Shown: positions 57,457-64,000 of the stretch, piece after piece
How positions within the stretch are numbered: position 1 is the first letter of the stretch
Layout of the letters: each line of letters starts with the position of its first letter
From: Ptiloglossa arizonensis
Lineage: Eukaryota; Arthropoda; Insecta; Hymenoptera; Colletidae
Length of the DNA stretch: 64,000 nucleotides
Reading direction: 5' to 3'
NCBI RefSeq assembly: GCF_051014685.1
Contig: NC_135056.1
Span: 8,140,001-8,204,000, forward strand
Program-made: the position numbers and the translations under genes
The notes under the pieces: generated by a model
Told to the model about the DNA's origin: nothing
What the model saw: the letters and a program-made list of their open reading frames with translations, nothing else
Databases searched by the model: none

Positions 57457-58599
57457 TTTTGGAAAATTGAGACCGCTAATTAGCAATATGCGAAGCACAC
57501 ACGGACAATTATTCGTCGAAACTGATGGAACTCGAACGAACAGCTCGAAGGGGCCAATGAATATCATTCGATTCAAAGAAGCACGAACAATGATAAAAAT
57601 GGCTCCCGCAGCTGCGCAAAAATTGATTCAAGTTCGGTTGCAAGATCTTCGTCAAAAATATCCCACGTGTGTGATTCATAACTCGTGTGTTCAACTTCGT
57701 AAGGTCTAAAGATCTACCAGGAGTATTCAACATCCGTTATACTAGTTTCGTTTGTAGATAAACGATGTGTCGCGAGGACGCGACGGGTCCACAGGGACCC
57801 GGGGGATGCACCAAGGTTAATAATAGTTCACGGCAGGTAACTCGTCGTGAGAATTCGCGGAATTAATAGATACGTTTCGCTAATTCCGCGCGAAGGTTCG
57901 CAGTCTGGTAGCTCGCATCAAAACACAAATCAATGTCTGTTCCCCTCTTCTGGCACGTTGTACTAATGGCCTTTCGCGTATAACGGAGCCCCCTGCGATC
58001 TATCCGTCCTGCGTGTATCTACGACTCCTGCGACAAGTTATCTTTATGCACGTGACTCGAGATGTAAATTGGCTCTATAGAGGCGACACCGGCTACGCCA
58101 ATAAATATCTCTATTGCGTTTATCCGTGTGCATATCGTTTCATCCCTCTCTTCATTCGCTTTCTCATCCTCTTCGCCGCTATTCTAAGTCCCGCGGTCTT
58201 GTATAATCGGCATTGTGACCGCGTTGTGTGCACCGTACGGCAAAGATACGGTATGATTCAATAGCGTCGATTCGATGCTCAGTTTCGAGTACCACTCCGA
58301 ACGCGGGAATATTTACGCAGAAGCGTTTAAACCTTTGTGTGGGAACATTGCGAGTCGATCGGGAACGCAGAGTCCACGTCGCTAGTGCGACGAGCGATCG
58401 TAAACTGTGATTCTTTTTGTTATCTGTGATAGTTTCATTGATCAGACGTTCATTTTTCTCTTCGTAGATGTCAGGTCTTTGGATCGTATTAATTGTAACA
58501 TCTCTCGATGGAGATGTTAGTGTTTACTATTTTGTAGGAATTATGAATCGTGTTACAGTGCTCGTGTATTTGTTTGTTTTGAATTAAATGAAATATCAT
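57457..58599. other. No gene seen; GC-mixed stretch
   Basis: 57740-58420 is CpG-rich and complex, including GGTCCACAGGGACCCGGG, which is partly palindromic. Frames at 57467-57709 and 58013-58264 have no recognised family. The segment could be a conserved non-coding element. Confidence 0.3.
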
Positions 58600-58870
58600 A
58601 GGTGAGAGATATTGAAAAGAATCTGGTATCGCTCGTGAAAAATGGTATATAATACGGACGACTTCGGTGTATTCCATAGGGCCAACTTTCCTTCGCGATG
58701 ACTCAAGACCACATGTGGCAAGACAGACTTGCAAAAAATTGGAGCAATTAGGCTACGAAGTTCTGCATTAACCGTCTTATTCGCTGGTAGTTTCAGCAAC
58801 AGATTATCGTTTGTGTTAAAGTGTAGATAACTTTCAACAAAAAGCACAGATACTGATGGTATCTTTAATA
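58600..58870 (-). pseudogene. mariner transposase fragment, relic
   Basis: The minus-strand frame contains NDNLLLKLPANKTVNAELRS, which resembles the mariner transposase segment around the LLP-x(2)-KTVNA-x-LYxxQL motif that follows the first catalytic Asp block. It then continues LPHVVLSHREGKLALWNTP, resembling the ARPHxxLxTRxKLxxLGW segment after the second Asp. The catalytic His-Asp-Asn itself and the intervening residues are deleted or changed. Phase shifts would be needed to follow the third-Asp block. The assignment rests on motif order and is moderately secure; it cannot be active. Confidence 0.5.
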
Positions 58871-58989
58871 GAGTTCTTTGATAGACACTGATTTGAATAA
58901 TTAAAAAGTGTTTAAATGTCGGGTACAATTACTTTAGTTTTATGATAAGAAGGCAGCAATGATACATGCAAGTATATAGACTATGCAAA

Positions 58990-59828
58990 TGGGGTTACAG
59001 AAATGAGACTGCAGAAATGAGACTGCAGAAATGAGACTGCAGAAATGAGACTACAGAAATGAGACTACAGAAATAAAACTACAGAACTGAGACTACTGAA
59101 GTGAGACTATAGAAATGAGACTACACAAATGGGATTACACAATAGGACTACACAAATGGGACTATAAAGATGAGACAACAGAAGTAAGACTACAGAAATG
59201 AGACTACAGGAATGAAACTACAGAAGTGAGACCATAGAAATAAGTCTATAGCAATAAAACTACAGGAATGAGTCTACAGAAGTGAGACCATAGAAATAAG
59301 TCTATAGAAATAAAACTACAGGAATGAGTCTATAGAAGTGAAACCATAGAAATAAAACTACAGGATTGAGGCTACAGAAAATAAAACTACAGGAATGAGA
59401 CTACAGAAGTGAAACCATAGGAATAAGACTACAGAAATAAAACTACAGGAATGAGGCTACAGAAATAAAACTACAGAAATAAGACTGCACAAATGAGACT
59501 AGAGAAATGAAACTACAGGAATGAGATTACAGAAGTGAGACCATAGAAATAAAATTACAGGATTGAGGCTACAGAAATAAAACTACAGGAATGGGACTAC
59601 AGAAATAAGACTGCAGAAATGAGACTACAGAAATAAAACTACAGGAATGAGACTACAGTAGTGAGACCATATAAATAAAACTGCAGGATTGAGGCTACAG
59701 AAATAAAACTACAGGAATGAGGCTACAGAAGTGAGACCATAGGAATAAGACTACAGGAATGCGACTACAAAAGTGAGACTACAGAAATAAGACTACAGAA
59801 ATGAGACTACAGAGATGAGACTACGGAA
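58990..59828. repeat. 14-bp minisatellite, about 60 copies
   Basis: Unit GAGACTACAGAAAT with many variants (GAGACTGCAGAAAT, AAAACTACAGGAAT, GAGACCATAGAAAT). Blocks of several units recur, for example AAGTGAGACCATAGAAATAA followed by an AAACTACAGGA unit, giving a higher-order pattern. A 14-bp unit shifts phase at each copy, so no open frame forms, unlike the 15-bp arrays. Confidence 0.95.
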
Positions 59829-62800
59829 ACGATTTGAGAACGAAATATGGTAGGAAATGTAACGCATCGAAGAATAATTTCTTTCCGATCTTCGGTGTTC
59901 ACGTAAGATTTACCGCGCGCATCCTACGGTGCATAGTTAGAAAGTCGACGCGCGTTTCCGTTAATGCATCCGCCGACGTTTCCGCTCCGAGCTACCGCAG
60001 CTCGCATCTTCTTGTGTTCTCGATGCACCTGTGCATCGTCCAGCTCCGATCCAGACTGATCGTTCGTAAGATGTCGAACGGTCAAGTGGGAAACGCATCC
60101 TTCGCGCTCTGATTTACAACCGACGATAGAGATTCATTGTGCCGTTACACCGACTCGAGTGTGTTGCAAAAAAGTTCGCCTTTCGTGGGACGAGTCGTTT
60201 CTTCGCTCTTCGCATATTGTCGGAGGTAATTATTCACACATGGATCGACGTGTTAATAATTTCACATGTTTCCAAGCGGCGTGAAAGTACTCGATGGATT
60301 GCCATTGATGATGTTACATGAGAAATTAACCGATATTCATTGAAGTGGTTACATGCACTCCGGTGAGAAAACGTGCCGTACAAACGCGTACGTACACGAA
60401 AGAAGTTAATACATACGAGTGAGAATTTCTTAGGAAAAAATCGAGAAACGAAATCTACCTAATTGATATTCCTTTTACAAATACGTAGCTTCGTTCGTCA
60501 TTTACAAAACCATTTTTCGTACAAAATGCACAAATGCATCGTGTCGAAAACTTTAAAAAATGATCTCAAACTTCGTTGCATTCGGACACTCAGACTGCTG
60601 AGAAAGAAAAATAGATCGATAATCTCGAAGTATTTAACTTCGATAATGTAAATGAATAATTTTGATTAATAATGATTAATAATAGCACGTTGCTTGCACA
60701 CCTCTTCCGATCTTAGCGTTTCTCGGATTGTTTCGAATTATCCGAAAAGACGATCATAATAGTTCAATCCTCGTTAATTGAGATTGTCGATAGCAGAGAA
60801 CACGCGAACGGTATTCCAGCAACAGGTCCATTCGACGAAAGAAAAATTGCTTCAATTCTCGAACGATGTTGCGAAGAACCGTTCCAAATTGGAGACGTTT
60901 TCTTCTCGCGCCTGAAGCCTAAATCGCGGCATTCTCGTCGTAGCTTCGTCGAACTTGGACTCTCGCGATCGTGTACACGTGTATACACAAGTGTTAATTA
61001 CTTCGTGTAATCACTCCGGGCCACGCTTACGCACAAGTCGTTCGATTTCACGCTGGTTAGAGTACGCGATGAATCGCTCGTGATCGACCACGGCTATCTA
61101 AACACTAAAATGAAAGAGTGGAGTTCGATCTACGTTCGATTCCTTGGTTGGATCGATCTGTGCTCGTCGAGAACAGTTTGTCGTACGTTGCCCTCGTTGC
61201 TGGAACATTTCCCTGTCAGAAGCTGTCTCGTGTCTCCTCTCTCTCTCTTCAACGCAATTTCCCTGTCGAGTCGTGAAAACACCGTAAAGCGCATCCCTAG
61301 AAATGCACCGAGTGGCCTTTAATGGCCCTCAGAGTTGGCCAGAAAAACTTCTACGACATGTAACCGAGAGTGGTAACTGCTTGTTTGAACGAGGTGTCCA
61401 GGCTCATTTACATTTCATGGTAACGGCGTCGTGGGACTAAAACCAACCGGTAGGATATCCTTAATGGATTTACAATGTGTTATTAGTAACAATCTATATC
61501 TCCGGTGAGATCTCGTCCACCGGACGGTGCTATACTTAAAACTGGTACCGTAACGGGCAAGGGATCCATTTTATGGGACGACGGTCGTGTAATTTTTTCA
61601 ATTCGATCTTGGTTTGGACGGAAATGGGTTTCGAGATGTTGGACAACTGTCTGGAATAATTTTCTTTGTCCAGTGTCTTTGTCGAACAACGAATTCCGTC
61701 GTTAAGCTGGAGTATTATCTTGTTTTTCTAGAGGAATCTGCTTGTATTTGTGTAGGACAGATTAAACTCGTATTAAACACAGGATAGAATTTTTCTTCGT
61801 TTATCGATGCAATGTGCAACGTGTATACGTGTTTGGAGCACGTGTAGATGATGCATCAAGTGAAATCTTGAATTTGTTCGTTAGATTTTGTGCTTGTTCC
61901 ATTTACCGTCTATTGACAGTTATTTCGTTGTTGATAAAAATAACTTCAGTGTAGTTAGAATTTAGGTTGTACAAGGTAGGAGTTTCCATTCCTTCTTATT
62001 GGAATTGGTTATCATTTGAGTTCAGCATCTTCCAAGATGAGGTAGTCTCGAAACGAAAAGTACAAAGGAAGATAAATGAAATGAAAATTATATTCCTCAA
62101 GTTTTAGTTCAAGTATTTATTGAAAACTCTGGGATAGATTGAATCGAATAGTAACGAATTAAACATTCGGTTGTCTCGACAAAAATAACCAAAGATAATA
62201 TTCAAATCTCGAAATGCAATGCATCGGCTGTTGCATTTAATTGATAGAGTTGCAATACTTTTGTTAAATCTAGAAAATTGGTATACTGGTCATTTTATAA
62301 GGTGTGGGTATAGTTATTACGTAAACTAGGATTCGGTAATTTAATTATAGCATTAAATAATTAATGTTCGGTACACGAGAGCTATTAATTGCGTTTAGCA
62401 TATTGTAATTGCGATAAAAGTAGTTTACGAAGTTTCAGTGGGATACGATAAAGTACTATAATAGAATGGTGTAGGAGTTTTGTAAAAGTTTTAACGAGAA
62501 ATGAAATATTGACCGAACGTGCAAGTTAATTGACTCTTAAGAAGATAACTTTTATATACCGCGATGGTAATTTTTCTTGTAATACATTACGGGAGAAGTG
62601 TGCTGCTTATCGTATCGGTAATTGAACCGAACTTTTTACCACTGAACAAAAAACATCCTGAAATAATGTATACTCTAATTTAATACTAATATTACGTGAA
62701 ATATTTACTCGACGAAATAGAGAGAAATATAACGATAAGAGAAATCGTTCTATAATCTTTTCGTACAATTTATTTTCACCTCGTTTATCCTAATATTGTT

Positions 62801-63399
62801 ATTTATGAGACTTGTACGTGTTTACGCATAATACATATTTGCCTCACGGAGCAAGAACTAAAACCTGAGGTAATTTAAAAGACGGAGACTCCAAATACCG
62901 CGAATTTGACAAAAATATACAGTATCGAAAAACTGTGATTAATACTGGTTTTGAAAATACCGATATTAAAAATCGTCGAGATATACATGATGTTGAAAGG
63001 AAGAGCATACATAGTTTGGAACACAAAAAGAATATAGTTTCACGTAGAGGATCATGTGTAGACAAATTTATGCAATTCAACAGTTTACTATAACAAACAT
63101 ACTATATCTGCTCCTTTTCCATTTCTGTCATTCACATTCGTGCTATTCTTGCTAAAATACAGAATACCCAAACTTCGCTGAAACAAATCATCCTGTTCCC
63201 CTAGTATTTCAAATACTCCCTATAATCAATCTCCGAATTGTGTTACCAATGAGAACAGATTCTTTCAGAAGTGATACTTTTACTCGTCTTCTCAAAGTTT
63301 CGTTCATTCCTTGGTCCTCTTCGTAATACTAAAATAGCATAACACAATTCTGTAACGTAATACAAAAGAACTCGTTGCATTAAAAAATTGTGTAACGTT
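59829..63399. other. No gene seen
   Basis: Mixed sequence. 59900-60110 and 60960-61480 are GC-richer; 61320-61500 is complex and could be a conserved element. From 61700 to 63400 it is AT-rich. No exon, RNA gene or transposon end was recognised. Confidence 0.4.
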
Positions 63400-64000
63400 T
63401 TGATTCGATTCTCGAAGTGTGCCAGAGACTGAAACCTTGCGAACAAACAAAAGTATTATATTACGTACAGTGTCATTCTGTTACCAAGAGAAATTCTTTT
63501 ACACTGAATCTACATTGCGCGCGCACGAGCGGCGAAATATTTCAAATATTATTATTCAATTATAGAGAATCGAGTCTCGAGTCTAAAAGCTGGTGCTAAA
63601 TGCCGCGTGCACCGATCTTCCTGGTCAAGCCGACAGAACCTTCCGTGGAGCGTTCCAGTGGTCGTACTGCTCGAGTAACTTTCATTTCGTCGCGAATCTA
63701 ACGGAGTTTCTCGTGTCACTCGGACTAGTTGCAAGCCTCGCGATAGCCGCTTCCATCGTGGAGCGTGCGCTGATTTTTTTGCTAGAGTGCACTCGGTGCC
63801 GTGTGTTGGACGCGCGCGGCCGCTAGTAGAGGTAAACTAGTTGTTCCAACGACACTACGGCATTCCACCAGCCCTGGCATTAAAGTCCTTCTGATATTCA
63901 CGTTGTCGTCCTGGCAATAATTTTCGTCCCGTTGACAAGAGCATCGATGCGCGATATCGTCTCGATGTGTTACGATCGACACTCATTCCCGCCGAGTTTC
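63400..64000. other. GC-richer end of window, possible exon or promoter
   Basis: Composition rises from about 63510. A plus-strand frame (63593-63826) encodes a hydrophobic stretch, LVSLGLVASLAIAASIVERA, followed by LIFLLECTRC, which could be membrane-spanning, and is followed by GAG|GTAAAC near 63832, a passable donor. No family is recognised and the start codon is TTG-like or missing, so it may also be untranslated leader. Continuation past the window edge is needed to judge. Confidence 0.2.

Noticed and set aside
1..64000. tRNA, rRNA or other structured RNA genes
   Set aside because: No A-box/B-box pair with a foldable cloverleaf, and no rRNA-like conserved stretch, was seen on either strand by eye. 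A covariance-model search would be the proper test.

Overview
The window reads as non-coding eukaryotic nuclear DNA, most likely from a hymenopteran insect (a bee or close relative). The sequence is AT-rich but CpG is frequent, and GC-richer islands alternate with AT-rich stretches. There is no bacterial-style gene packing, and the transposon relics (mariner with TA target sites, piggyBac-like with TTAA target sites, and a DUF4817-type transposase) are of kinds common in insects. The organism assignment is an inference; no host protein was recognised. No open frame longer than 100 codons could be tied to a known cellular protein, so the window is probably intergenic or intronic DNA around genes that lie mostly outside it.

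Layout. 1-4.9 kb: pyrimidine microsatellites, a 31-bp minisatellite (964-1445), then featureless AT-rich DNA. 4.9-9.5 kb: two GC-rich islands (4920-5620 with G-quadruplex-type motifs, and 8700-9490) flank tandem duplications and a three-unit array of piggyBac-like non-autonomous elements, the third unit split by about 409 bp of foreign sequence. 9.5-15.4 kb: a 230-bp duplicated segment, a transposase tail, a 15-bp minisatellite with inverted flanks (11668-12150), and a four-copy tandem repeat of about 121 bp. 16.1-20.1 kb: two decayed DUF4817-type transposase copies in opposite orientations, one nearly end to end on the minus strand and one C-terminal half on the plus strand. 21.7-30.4 kb: an unassigned 248-codon open frame, a piggyBac-like element with both TTAA sites, several tandem duplications, permuted inverted repeats bounding about 3 kb, and two more piggyBac-like elements, one of which contains a 36-bp minisatellite.

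34.7-35.4 kb holds the best candidate for a gene start: a TATA-like box, a very CpG-rich leader with an alternating CG tract, and a consensus splice donor at 35358, all on the plus strand. From there to 47.8 kb the sequence is mostly unannotatable, apart from a well-preserved mariner-type MITE (39909-40040) and GC-rich islands. 47.8-49.1 kb is a tandem array of about 201 bp whose unit carries a pogo/Tigger-like end. 51-53.3 kb is a 15-bp minisatellite with a higher-order period and a small inverted partner. 57.1-59.8 kb has another piggyBac-like copy, a mariner transposase relic and a long 14-bp minisatellite. The last 4 kb contains GC-richer DNA that could approach another promoter.

Overall, the window is built from old transposon debris and repeated local tandem duplication, with minisatellites that several times arise inside or beside transposon ends. 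Nothing supports an operon, CRISPR array or novel enzymatic system.
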